A DNA stretch of 64,000 bases from MWEI01 sp964600235 (GTDB lineage Bacteria; Desulfobacterota; Desulfomonilia; UBA1062), in contig CAZRIV010000007.1 in the NCBI GenBank assembly GCA_964600235.1, positions 1 to 64,000 on the forward strand. The letters run 5' to 3'. The position numbers and the translations under genes were made by a program. Positions 7,061-14,929 of the stretch are shown piece by piece. Below the pieces are notes generated by a model. It had not been told where the DNA came from and ran no database searches. It worked only from the letters and a program-made list of their open reading frames with translations. The first letter of the stretch is position 1. The number at the start of each line of letters is the position of its first letter.

Positions 7061-7804
7061 TCAGTCCTTCGTAATATCCTTGAACACCCCGAGGGGGTAT
7101 TCCTTTTCCATGACCTCTTCCAGATAGATGAAGGCTTCCTTGGGATTTACCTTCCAGTTGGTGGGGCACGGGGAGAGGACCTCCACCAGGGTATACCCCA
7201 GGCCCTGCACCTGGATCTCGAAGGCCTTCTTCAGGGCCTTCTTGGTGGCCATGACCTTTGCCGGGGTAGCCACGGATGTCCGGACTACATAGGCGGCACC
7301 CTGAAGCTGGCCGATGAGGTCGGTGATCTTCAGGGGGTAGCCTTCCACCTTCGGTCTCCTGCCGTAGGGGGACGTGGAGGTCTTCTGGCCCAGCATGGTG
7401 GTGGGCGCCATCTGTCCTCCGGTCATGCCGTACACGGCATTGTTCACGAATATGCTGGTAAAGAGCTCGCCGCGGTTGGCGGCGTGTATGGTCTCTGCAG
7501 TGCCGATGGCCGCCATGTCGCCGTCACCCTGGTAGGTGAAGACGATACGGTCGGGCAGGGTTCTCTTGATCCCGGTGGCTATGGCGCAGCCCCTGCCGTG
7601 GGCGGATTCGCACGTGTCGATATCGAAATAGTTGTACGCCAGCACCGCGCAGCCGGCAGGCGGGATGCATATGGTCTTTCCCCTGATGCCCATCTCATCG
7701 ATGATCTCGGCCACGAGCCTGTGTATGATGGAATGACCGCACCCCGGGCAGTAGTGAAAGGGCGTGGGCTTCAGGCACTTGGGCCTGGTGAATACCTTCT
7801 TCAT
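7061..7804 (-). CDS. 2-oxoacid:ferredoxin oxidoreductase, TPP-binding beta subunit
   Basis: About 247 residues. CPGCGHSIIHRL near the N-terminus and the thiamine diphosphate motif GDGDMAAIGT...NNAVYGMTGGQ are diagnostic for the beta subunit. The ATG at 7804 (MKKVFTRPKC) is used because it overlaps the alpha-subunit stop as ATGA and follows GGGAG. The longer reading frame upstream lies inside the alpha gene. Confidence 0.93.
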   Translation of the reverse strand: MKKVFTRPKCLKPTPFHYCPGCGHSIIHRLVAEIIDEMGIRGKTICIPPAGCAVLAYNYFDIDTCESAHGRGCAIATGIKRTLPDRIVFTYQGDGDMAAIGTAETIHAANRGELFTSIFVNNAVYGMTGGQMAPTTMLGQKTSTSPYGRRPKVEGYPLKITDLIGQLQGAAYVVRTSVATPAKVMATKKALKKAFEIQVQGLGYTLVEVLSPCPTNWKVNPKEAFIYLEEVMEKEYPLGVFKDITKD

Positions 7805-8874
7805 GAGAGCTCCCTCTGCAGCCAGTGCCGCTCGATGATGCGGGAAATCTCCTGGGGTGCTGCAACGACGCCGCCGGGCCTGCCGTAGAATTCGCACTCG
7901 ACGCCGCCCTGTACGGCCAGGCGTACATCGTCGATCATCTGCCCGGTGCTCATCTCAAAGACCAGCATGAGCTTTGTATGCTTGGCGAGGTTGGCAATGG
8001 CCTCGTCCGGGAAGGGCCACAACGTGATGGGCCTGATGAGGCCGACCTTGAGGCCGTTGGCCCTGACGCGCTTCACCGCCCCCTTGGCTATCCTGGCAGC
8101 GGTTCCGTAGGCCACCACGATCATCTGCGCATCCTGGGTCATGAACTCTTCCCAGAGGGGAAGTTCCCTTTTCATGAGGTCGTACTTGCGCTTGAGCTTC
8201 CAGTTGTGCTCCTCCATGAGACGCACATCCAGGATCAGGGATTTCACGATTCGCGAGGCGCGCCCCTCGGCCCCGTCAAGGATATAATCTTTCGGGGGAA
8301 GCTCCACGTCTTCCCTTTTACGCATGATGATCGGCTCCACGATCTGTCCCATCATACCGTCGCCCAGGAGCATGACCGGCGAGCGGTACATGTCGGCGAT
8401 GTCGAAGGCCTTCATGGTTATGTCATAGAGCTCCTGGACCGTGCCCGGCGCGTAGACGGGCATGCGGTAATCGCCGTGTCCGCCGCCTCTGGTGGCCTGG
8501 TAGTAATCGCCCTGGCTGGGCGCGATGTTGCCGAGCCCCGGTCCGCCCCGGTTGATGTTGACAATGACCGCGGGCAGTTCGAGCGATGCCAGGAAGGACA
8601 GCCCCTCCTGCTTGAGGCTGATGCCGGGCGAGGACGAGCTGGTCATGGCCCGCGCGCCGGTGGCGGCAGCACCTAAGACCATATTGATGGACGCGATCTC
8701 GCTCTCACCCTGGAGGAACACTCCTCCCACCTCGTCCATGCGTTTGGACATGTACTCCGGGATCTCGTTCTGGGGGGTGATGGGATAACCGAAATAGCAT
8801 CTGCACCCTGCCTGGATCGCGGCCTCGGCGATGGCGTTGGTGCCCTTCATCATGACCCTTTCGAGATCAGCCAC
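7801..8874 (-). CDS. 2-oxoacid:ferredoxin oxidoreductase, alpha subunit
   Basis: About 357 residues from a GTG at 8874 (reading VADLERVMMKGTNAIAEAA). That start matches the family's usual XXXVLMKGNEAIAEAA beginning and overlaps the ferredoxin gene's end by 8 nt; an ATG at 8853 is the alternative. The pyrimidine-binding module is seen in GCRCYFGYPITPQNEIPEY, and TSSSSPGISL follows. It oxidatively decarboxylates a 2-oxoacid to acyl-CoA with electrons passed to ferredoxin. Confidence 0.92.
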   Translation of the reverse strand: MADLERVMMKGTNAIAEAAIQAGCRCYFGYPITPQNEIPEYMSKRMDEVGGVFLQGESEIASINMVLGAAATGARAMTSSSSPGISLKQEGLSFLASLELPAVIVNINRGGPGLGNIAPSQGDYYQATRGGGHGDYRMPVYAPGTVQELYDITMKAFDIADMYRSPVMLLGDGMMGQIVEPIIMRKREDVELPPKDYILDGAEGRASRIVKSLILDVRLMEEHNWKLKRKYDLMKRELPLWEEFMTQDAQMIVVAYGTAARIAKGAVKRVRANGLKVGLIRPITLWPFPDEAIANLAKHTKLMLVFEMSTGQMIDDVRLAVQGGVECEFYGRPGGVVAAPQEISRIIERHWLQRELS

Positions 8875-9079
8875 GGTACACCTCGATGGCGACTTCAGGG
8901 CACATGACGGCGCAGAGCGAGCACCCCCGGCAGGTCTCAAGGATGAACTCCGCCGGGTGATACCCTCTGTGGTTGAAGACTTCGGCTATGCGGATTGCCT
9001 TTTCAGGACACACGGTGATGCACAGCTCGCAACTCTTGCACAGCGATTGGTCGATGGTAATCTTTCCCTTTGCCGCCAT
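8867..9079 (-). CDS. 2-oxoacid:ferredoxin oxidoreductase, 2[4Fe-4S] delta subunit
   Basis: 70 residues with two complete cluster motifs, CKSCELCITVCP and CRGCSLCAVMCP, giving eight cysteines for two [4Fe-4S] clusters. It is the electron-transfer subunit and the first gene of the five-gene operon (delta-alpha-beta-gamma-ACT). The HRGYHPAEF insert between the clusters is typical of the KorD-like delta chain. Confidence 0.93.
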   Translation of the reverse strand: MAAKGKITIDQSLCKSCELCITVCPEKAIRIAEVFNHRGYHPAEFILETCRGCSLCAVMCPEVAIEVYRG

Positions 9080-9137
9080 AGTCCTTTATTAACTCGTCAT
9101 TCGTGTTTGGTCGAAGATACTTAACATCAAAAAGGTT

Positions 9138-9194
9138 CCCTGTACAGGGTGATTTTATCTGACCCCTTGAAAATCAGAAAAACCAACCCTAATT
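9138..9194 (+). promoter_or_regulatory. sigma32-type heat shock promoter with adjacent palindrome
   Basis: CCCTTGAAAA (heptamer CTTGAAA at 9166-9172) matches the sigma32 -35 consensus exactly. 14 nt later CCCTAATT (9187-9194) resembles the -10 CCCCATNT. A perfect 12-bp palindrome CCCTGTACAGGG (9138-9149) lies just upstream. It precedes three small heat shock genes, so a heat shock promoter is functionally coherent. It is predicted, not shown. Confidence 0.65.
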
Positions 9195-9239
9195 AAGGTT
9201 CGAAAAAACATAACCCACTGATTTTGGGAGGTGAAAGAT

Positions 9240-9680
9240 ATGATAACCATAGAAAGACCAGGCTGGAGATGGGATCCCTGGAGTCAGTTTGACCGGCTGA
9301 ACCGGGAAGTGAACAGCATCTTTACCATGCCCAGGCGGCAGCCGTCAGCGGCGTACCCGCCGCTCAACATCCATACGGGCGAGGAGGATGTGGTCATCAC
9401 CACCGAGATTGCGGGCATCGACCCGGCGGACATCGATCTCACCGTGACCGGCGACGTCCTGAGCATCAAGGGCACCAGGAAGGCCCACGAGGCAAAGGAA
9501 GGCGAGACCTGGCATCGCAGGGAACGCGGCTCGGGCAGCTTCTACCGGACCGTGCAGCTCCCCTACAATGTGGAAGGCAACAAGGTCCAGGCAGACTATG
9601 TGAATGGCGTGCTCAGGATAGTGCTCCCCCGGGCCGAGGCCGACAAACCCAGGAAGATCACCGTATCCCCGGTAAAGTAA
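9240..9680 (+). CDS. Hsp20-family small heat shock protein (1 of 3)
   Basis: 146 residues with an alpha-crystallin domain (about 45-140): PLNIHTGEEDVVITTEIAGI, then the GVLRIVLPRAE signature near the end. The N-terminal arm WDPWSQFDRLNREVNSIF is typical. Small Hsps hold unfolding proteins without ATP. The ATG at 9240 follows GGGAGGTG; a GTG at 9231 lies inside that Shine-Dalgarno sequence. CCCA upstream can pair with the UGGG of the Shine-Dalgarno region. Confidence 0.93.
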   Translation: MITIERPGWRWDPWSQFDRLNREVNSIFTMPRRQPSAAYPPLNIHTGEEDVVITTEIAGIDPADIDLTVTGDVLSIKGTRKAHEAKEGETWHRRERGSGSFYRTVQLPYNVEGNKVQADYVNGVLRIVLPRAEADKPRKITVSPVK

Positions 9681-9686
9681 TTCGAC

Positions 9687-9703
9687 AAAGGAGGCGATTC
9701 TTT
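9687..9703 (+). promoter_or_regulatory. candidate RNA thermometer hairpin before second hsp20
   Basis: The Shine-Dalgarno AAAGGA (9687-9692) can pair along its whole length with UUCUUU (9698-9703), including one G-U pair, around a 5-nt loop. The start codon follows immediately. A weak, U-rich stem masking a ribosome-binding site resembles FourU-type thermometers, although here the U-rich arm is downstream. Prediction only. Confidence 0.4.
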
Positions 9704-10114
9704 ATGGCGGACACAACAAAAAACCTCAATCCGGAAAAGGCACAGGCACAGGAGGCGGTCCTTGCCGAGAGGACCAAGGACCGCAGGACATACCTGCCCG
9801 ACGTGGACATCCTGGAAGATGCCAACAACCTCTACATATACGCAGACATGCCTGGCGCCGATGAGAAGGGCGTGAACATCACCCTGGAAAACGACGTGCT
9901 CACCATCGAGGCACAGGTGGCGGACCAGAGCGTTGAGAAGCACAACCAGACCTATACCGAGTACGGCATCGGCGATTACTACCGCGCCTTCACGCTGAAC
10001 GAGTCCTTTGAGAGGGACAGGATCGAGGCGAAGATGAAAAACGGCGTGCTGTCCATAATACTGCCCAAGGCAGAGGCAGTGAAGACCAGGAGCATACCCA
10101 TCAAGGTCGGGTAA
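9704..10114 (+). CDS. Hsp20-family small heat shock protein (2 of 3)
   Basis: 136 residues. A short charged arm (KAQAQEAVLAERTKDRRTYL) is followed by an alpha-crystallin domain from about 28 to 125 (PDVDILEDANNLYIYADMPG ... GVLSIILPKAE) and the C-terminal basic IPIKVG, which carries an I-x-I-like anchor. It shares an operon with the two other hsp20 genes, 23 nt after the first. Confidence 0.93.
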   Translation: MADTTKNLNPEKAQAQEAVLAERTKDRRTYLPDVDILEDANNLYIYADMPGADEKGVNITLENDVLTIEAQVADQSVEKHNQTYTEYGIGDYYRAFTLNESFERDRIEAKMKNGVLSIILPKAEAVKTRSIPIKVG

Positions 10115-10120
10115 GAAAAG

Positions 10121-10141
10121 ATATAAGGAGGTGAACCATAT
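10121..10141 (+). promoter_or_regulatory. candidate weak hairpin over third hsp20 start
   Basis: ATAT (10121-10124) can pair with ATAT (10138-10141) and GG (10127-10128) with CC (10136-10137), enclosing the GGAGGTG ribosome-binding site and reaching into the AUG. The stem is weak and AU-rich. Together with the hairpin at 9687 it could add temperature control. Low certainty. Confidence 0.25.
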
Positions 10142-10649
10142 GACCATGAGATACTTGACCCCGTTTCGCTGGGGACGCAGGAGTCTTCCGGTAAACCGCG
10201 AGGAGCAGACATACCCCATGGATGCGCTCCAGAGGGAAATGAACAGGCTTTTCGACGATTTCTTCAAGGGAACCGGCATCAGACCGTGGGCCGAAGAGAT
10301 GGAATCCCTGGGCGCCTTTTCCCCGCAGGTGAACATGGTGGAGGACGAGAAATCCATCCAGGTGAGCGCCGAACTGCCCGGCCTGGACGAGAAGGACGTG
10401 GAGATCAGCCTGAGCAAGGACTCCCTGACCATCAAGGGCGAGAAGAAGGAGGAGACCGAGCACAAGGACAAGGGTGCGTACTACCTGGAGCGTTCCTTCG
10501 GCTCCTTCACCAGGGTGCTGCCCATGCCCAAGGACGTGAACACGGAAAAGGCCGAGGCGACCTTCAAGAAGGGCGTGCTCACCATCACCGTGCCCAAGCT
10601 CGAGAGGGAAAAGCAGTCCCAGAAGAAGATCAGGATCAAGACCGACTGA
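10140..10649 (+). CDS. Hsp20-family small heat shock protein (3 of 3)
   Basis: 169 residues, the longest of the three. The N-terminal arm contains ALQREMNRLFDDFFKG. The alpha-crystallin domain runs from about 60 to 155 (VNMVEDEKSIQVSAELPGLD ... KGVLTITVPK), with a lysine-rich end. The ATG at 10140 follows AAGGAGGTG; the in-frame GTG at 10131 belongs to the Shine-Dalgarno sequence. Last gene before a clear terminator. Confidence 0.93.
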   Translation: MTMRYLTPFRWGRRSLPVNREEQTYPMDALQREMNRLFDDFFKGTGIRPWAEEMESLGAFSPQVNMVEDEKSIQVSAELPGLDEKDVEISLSKDSLTIKGEKKEETEHKDKGAYYLERSFGSFTRVLPMPKDVNTEKAEATFKKGVLTITVPKLEREKQSQKKIRIKTD

Positions 10650-10682
10650 ACCGCCCGTGCCCCCTTAAACCTGTGGTGATCA

Positions 10683-10709
10683 GGGGAGGCTGTGAAAGCC
10701 TCCCCTTTT
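10683..10709 (+). terminator. intrinsic terminator of the hsp20 operon
   Basis: Stem GGGGAGGCT (10683-10691) / AGCCTCCCC (10697-10705), a 5-nt loop, then TTTT. 33 nt after the third hsp20 stop. Confidence 0.85.
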
Positions 10710-11095
10710 CATTGTCGCCCTGAAATATGGGGGCTACGTTCCAACCCGGGTAATGCGCCGCTGAGCACCCTTACGATGATGCCTGGTTCGGGTATGTTTT
10801 TATTCATGACAACGGCAGACCCACGGCAGTGCCCGTGCCGATCCGCTTTTTCGTCTCGCCCTTAATGCGCCCGTCTTTTGTCGTGAGCGACCAGAGGCCA
10901 GCCCTGCGGCAATACATTTGATAAAAGGATGAATCCCGGGTATGAACATTGAAGACCCTGGATTCCCGGAGAAACGAAATGGACAAATCCGCCCGGTTGC
11001 GTCACCAGGGCTTGGAAATGATACTCTGCAGTACAGGCCGCATCTGAGGCGGAGATAATGCGTTCGAGACGGTTTCGAACCAGAATGAACCTACC
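10710..11095. other. intergenic stretch without recognised gene
   Basis: 386 nt between the heat shock terminator and the gene at 11096. No credible open frame, RNA gene or repeat was recognised on either strand. Confidence 0.5.
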
Positions 11096-11578
11096 ATGAA
11101 CAGATTTTTGATAAAAGTATACGGTGACGGTTCGTATTATGAGCCCATGGGGCAGGTGTTTTTTTTCAATGCAGAGTCGTGTGCGGTTCTTTTTCACATC
11201 CTTAAGGACCTGGAACTGATCGACGATTTCAGGAAACATACGATCATCAGTTGTGAACTATGCGGTTCATGCATCATCGGTGCAGGATCTTTCCACTCTC
11301 TCATGCATAAGGCATATTACCTGATAAGCAGAAACAGCCTGTTTTTGGAAAAATATTCGGACCTGGGCATGCTGTTCAATGACTTGTCAATAATATGCAG
11401 CCATCTCCTCGAAGCACCTTCGTCCGCCTATGGTGTATCAGGTCCGTACCCGGCACTGGGAATGCGGGATATTGATGCTCAGGGAGGAGAGGGCTTGTAC
11501 GTCTTTGCCTATGATGAGATTGGCATACTGCTCAATCCGGATTGCTACTGCAGTTCAATAATTGCCCAGGCACGTTGA
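11096..11578 (+). CDS. hypothetical protein with a CxxCxxC motif
   Basis: 160 residues, not recognised. It begins MNRFLIKVYGDGSYYEP and has CELCGSC near residue 57 and CYC near the C-terminus (about 152), plus another Cys midway. It has no signal peptide or membrane helix. The Cys spacing could bind a metal or a redox cofactor, but no known fold is apparent. It is monocistronic, with no strong ribosome-binding site before the ATG. It lies in a patch that also holds a decayed gene, so whether it is functional is uncertain. Confidence 0.5.
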   Translation: MNRFLIKVYGDGSYYEPMGQVFFFNAESCAVLFHILKDLELIDDFRKHTIISCELCGSCIIGAGSFHSLMHKAYYLISRNSLFLEKYSDLGMLFNDLSIICSHLLEAPSSAYGVSGPYPALGMRDIDAQGGEGLYVFAYDEIGILLNPDCYCSSIIAQAR

Positions 11579-11640
11579 ATGGCCCCAAAAGGGATGACCC
11601 GAATCTGGACACGCCCTGGCATTTCGAGCGGGAATACGTA

Positions 11641-11876
11641 CTAATCCGTTATTCCTTTCCTGACTCCGATGAGCCCGAGGAGGCCCGAAATTAAAAGCCA
11701 GGCTGCTGCCGGCACGGGCACAGACGACGGTTTAGTCAGGTATGCACCTGCAAGGGGAACCAGACTGCCTTTGTGCCACCAAATGGGGTTTGAGACTGAA
11801 GGGCGATGTTCAGTGAAGCCCGAATATTTGAGCCGCAGTTACCCGAATCATTGCGTCTGATCCAGCCTCAACATAC
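11641..11876 (-). pseudogene. decayed VPLPA/PEP-CTERM surface protein (C-terminal remnant)
   Basis: On the minus strand the frame ending at 11641 reads KPSSVPVPAAAWLLISGLL followed by GLIGVRKG and a stop. That is a complete VPLPA/PEP-CTERM sorting tail: a VPxPA box, a hydrophobic helix, then basic residues. The frame is open for only 65 codons, has no start, and meets a stop at 11839-11841. Protein-like sequence continues upstream in the other two frames (VEAGSDAMIRVTAAQIFGLH, then LQSQTPFGGTKAVWFPLQV), as expected for a gene broken by at least two frameshifts. PEP-CTERM proteins are cut and anchored by exosortases, usually in EPS-producing bacteria. None is encoded in this window. It lies just after lolA, in the same direction. 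Confidence 0.7.
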
Positions 11877-11879
11877 AAA

Positions 11880-12506
11880 TCAATCCTTCCCCGGCGTCTT
11901 CCCCTCTTGTGCCTCAGCGCCCGTGCCGGGTGATTTCTTGAAAAGGTCGTCGCTGATGCCCCGGTTGAAGCGGTAGGACTTCAGGGTGATGTCGCTGGTG
12001 TTGCCCATGGCGTCTTTCAGGAGGATACGCGAGATGAGGTTGTCCGCATCCACCCAGACGGATATGGAGCCTGTCCCGGTCTTCGGTATGAGCACGAGGT
12101 GGTCTCCCACGGTCTGCACGCTGTAGTGCTCCTCGATGGAACTCAACCCCGTGAAGAAGCCCAGGATGTTCTGGGCTGCGATCTCGCCCGGGATCTCCTG
12201 GACCTGGGAGGTCCCCTCCTCGGGCAGTATTACCAGCACGGTCTGGCCCTTGAGGATGAGGATCTGTTTCTGGGGGGTAGCCACATCCATCCTGACGCCG
12301 GAGTTGCGCTTGTACGTCACCTTCCCCTCGAAGCCGACCATCTTGTTGGCGATCACCTGGAAGGTGTCCTGCTTGAACGTGGCAGTAAAGTCCTGGACTT
12401 TTGCATAGCGCTGCTGGACCTTTTTCAGCTCCAGGGCATGTGCCGTTCCCGCAAGGAATACCAGGATTAATCCGAATACCAGACTACTCTTCCAGCTCGT
12501 GTGCAT
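11880..12506 (-). CDS. lolA: outer-membrane lipoprotein carrier LolA
   Basis: 208 residues. A signal peptide (SLVFGLILVFLAGTAHA, cleaved near 25) is followed by the LolA-type half-barrel: KVQQRYAKVQDFTATFKQ, then GKVTYKRNSGVRMDVATPQKQ. It ferries lipoproteins across the periplasm from LolCDE to the outer membrane. The C-terminal extension (GTGAEAQEGKTPGKD) is low-complexity. The start overlaps the ftsK 3' end by 23 nt, so the two genes are probably coupled. Confidence 0.88.
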   Translation of the reverse strand: MHTSWKSSLVFGLILVFLAGTAHALELKKVQQRYAKVQDFTATFKQDTFQVIANKMVGFEGKVTYKRNSGVRMDVATPQKQILILKGQTVLVILPEEGTSQVQEIPGEIAAQNILGFFTGLSSIEEHYSVQTVGDHLVLIPKTGTGSISVWVDADNLISRILLKDAMGNTSDITLKSYRFNRGISDDLFKKSPGTGAEAQEGKTPGKD

Positions 12507-14706
12507 ATGATTTGACCAGTACCTTTCGTGGCTTGCCTGCAGCGTCCGCCGGGCCCAGAATCCCTTCGGTCTCCATCTGCTCGATGATCCGCGCCGCGCG
12601 GTTGTACCCGACCCGGAACCTGCGCTGGATCAGCGAAATGGATGCGCTGCCCTTGTTTGTCACAAACTCGAGCGCCTCGTCGTAGACCGGATCCAGGTCC
12701 TCGTCCAGGCCGCTGCCGTCACTGTCTTCCCGCGCCAGCTCCGCTATCTGCGTATCGATTTCCTTGACGTAATCCGGCCCCTTCTGTTCGCGGATGAAGT
12801 TGATCACCTTTTCCAGCTCGTCCTCGGATACGTACGCCCCGTGGACGCGCTTCAGGTTCGAGATGCCCGGCGACAGGAACAGCATGTCGCCGAGCCCCAG
12901 GAGCTGGTCGGCGCCCGAGGAGTCGAGGATGGTCCGCGAGTCGATCTTGGAGGATACCCGAAACGATATCCGTGACGGGAAGTTGGACTTGATGAGGCCC
13001 GTTATGACGTCCACCGAGGGTCTCTGGGTGGCCACCACCATGTAGATTCCCGCGGCGCGAGCCATCTGGGCCAGGCGGGCGATGAAGATCTCCACCTCCC
13101 GGTTGACCATCATGAGGTCGGCCATCTCGTCTATGACCACCACGATCTTGGGCAGGAGACCGTCTTCGGAATCCTCCGTGCTCAGGGTCGCCAGGGTCGG
13201 TCTCGCCTCGGGGTTATCTTTCCTGACCTTTTTATTGTAGGAGTCTATGCCCTTCATCCCGTGGTCTTTGAAGATGGCATAGCGCTGCTCCATCTCGCTC
13301 ACCGCCCATTTGAGCACAGGCAGGGCCTCCCGCGGGTCTATGACCACGGGGTGCAGCAGGTGCGGAATGCCCTCGTAGTGGGAGAGCTCGATGCGTTTGG
13401 GGTCGATCATGATGAATTTGAGCTCGGACGGATTGTTCTTGTACAAAAGCGAGAGGATCATGGTGTTGAGGCCCACGCTCTTTCCCGTTCCCGTGGCGCC
13501 TGCAATGAGGAGGTGCGGCATCTTGGCGAGATTGGTCACCACCGGGATGCCCTCGATGTCCGTCCCCAGCGCCAGGGTCAAGGGTGCGCTCGATGCGGCG
13601 AACTCCTTGCTGGCCAGGATCCTTCTCAGGCTGACGATCTCGCGCGAGCGGTTGGGGATCTCGATGCCCACCGCATTCTTGCCGGGTATGGGGGCCACGA
13701 CACGGACCGGGGCCGCCTTCAACGCCATGGCGAGGTCGTCCGCCAGGGAAACGATCTTGTTGATCTTGATCCCGGGCGCGGGCGTGAACTCGTACATGGT
13801 GATGACCGGACCCGGCTTTATCTCCAGGATCTCGCCCTCCACGCCGAAGTCCCTGAGCTTTGAAAGGATGAGCGAGGCATTGGCCTTGAGCTCCTTTTCC
13901 GTGATGGTCCGGCTCTTGGCGGAAGGGTTATTGAGGAGCGATACGGGAGGGATCTGGTAATTGTCTATGAAGTCAAGTGTCGCCTGCTTGGGCACCTCTA
14001 CCGAATCAATGCCCTCGTGCTCCATCACGGTGATCTTCGGTTCCTTATTGCCGTTGGTGTTTTCCTTGTCCGGCTTGGTCCTGGAAGAGGTTTTTCTGGA
14101 TGACCTCGTCTCCGGGGAGCGCTCGAGGATCTGCGGCCTGCCCTTGAGAAGGCGTTTCTCCCTGATAAGCTCCATGAAGTCCCTGAAGGCGCGCACCGGC
14201 GAGGAAAGGTCATAGCCCATCATGATCCCGCCTGCCAGGAGCGGGAGCAGCAGGACCAGCGAGCCCCAGCGGTTGAGGTAGCCCACCAGCGAATCCCCGA
14301 TGATCTTGCCGATGGCCCCGCCTGCCCTGATGGTGGTGGAAAACAGCTTCAGCTCGCCCAGAAAGATGTGCAGAAGCCCCAGCACCGCGAACATGATGAT
14401 GAAGGTGCTTACTATGTGCTGCCAGTGCACCGGGTTTTTCCTCACACAGTACCGCCAGGCATAATCCGCCAGAAACACGGGTATGGCAAAGGACCACACC
14501 CCGAGGATTATGTAGAGGCCGTCTGCCGTATAGGAACCGATAAAGCCCATCCAGTTATGGAAGGTATCGGTATGCCTGGCCAGCGTGAATCCAGGGTCTT
14601 CGGGGGAAAACGATATGAGTGCGAGCAGGAGGAAGATGGCGGCAAAGCTCAGGAATAACCCGGCCATGTGAGCAGGTATGGTGCTCGTATGTTCTCGCTT
14701 CGCCAT
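12484..14706 (-). CDS. ftsK: DNA translocase FtsK
   Basis: 740 residues. Four or so membrane helices lie in the first 180 residues, followed by a short charged linker (RSPETRSSRKTSSRTKPDKE). The motor domain has Walker A GATGTGKS (about 404) and Walker B KIVVVIDEMADL (about 522), and the C-terminal winged-helix gamma domain (ASISLIQRRFRVGYNRAARI) reads KOPS/FRS-like sites. It segregates chromosome termini at the septum and activates XerCD. It is the compact SpoIIIE-like form, without the very long linker of E. coli FtsK. Confidence 0.96.
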   Translation of the reverse strand: MAKREHTSTIPAHMAGLFLSFAAIFLLLALISFSPEDPGFTLARHTDTFHNWMGFIGSYTADGLYIILGVWSFAIPVFLADYAWRYCVRKNPVHWQHIVSTFIIMFAVLGLLHIFLGELKLFSTTIRAGGAIGKIIGDSLVGYLNRWGSLVLLLPLLAGGIMMGYDLSSPVRAFRDFMELIREKRLLKGRPQILERSPETRSSRKTSSRTKPDKENTNGNKEPKITVMEHEGIDSVEVPKQATLDFIDNYQIPPVSLLNNPSAKSRTITEKELKANASLILSKLRDFGVEGEILEIKPGPVITMYEFTPAPGIKINKIVSLADDLAMALKAAPVRVVAPIPGKNAVGIEIPNRSREIVSLRRILASKEFAASSAPLTLALGTDIEGIPVVTNLAKMPHLLIAGATGTGKSVGLNTMILSLLYKNNPSELKFIMIDPKRIELSHYEGIPHLLHPVVIDPREALPVLKWAVSEMEQRYAIFKDHGMKGIDSYNKKVRKDNPEARPTLATLSTEDSEDGLLPKIVVVIDEMADLMMVNREVEIFIARLAQMARAAGIYMVVATQRPSVDVITGLIKSNFPSRISFRVSSKIDSRTILDSSGADQLLGLGDMLFLSPGISNLKRVHGAYVSEDELEKVINFIREQKGPDYVKEIDTQIAELAREDSDGSGLDEDLDPVYDEALEFVTNKGSASISLIQRRFRVGYNRAARIIEQMETEGILGPADAAGKPRKVLVKSYAHELEE

Positions 14707-14929
14707 GTATGAACCTTCCTTACATCAGCACCGGGCTTGTGGCAACCGCCCCTTTGCAATACAGTGTAACGGTGCAAAAGACACTCTGTGTAACGTCCAT
14801 ACCAGAAATTCCAGAGAAATCAAGCCTGTGATATGACCATGCAGGTAATTTGCTGTAATTAAAGCGGCCCGCCGGTACGTAAGCCCTCGCGCTGCCGGAG
14901 TTGCGGGGGTTTCTCCTGCCCAGAGGCAA

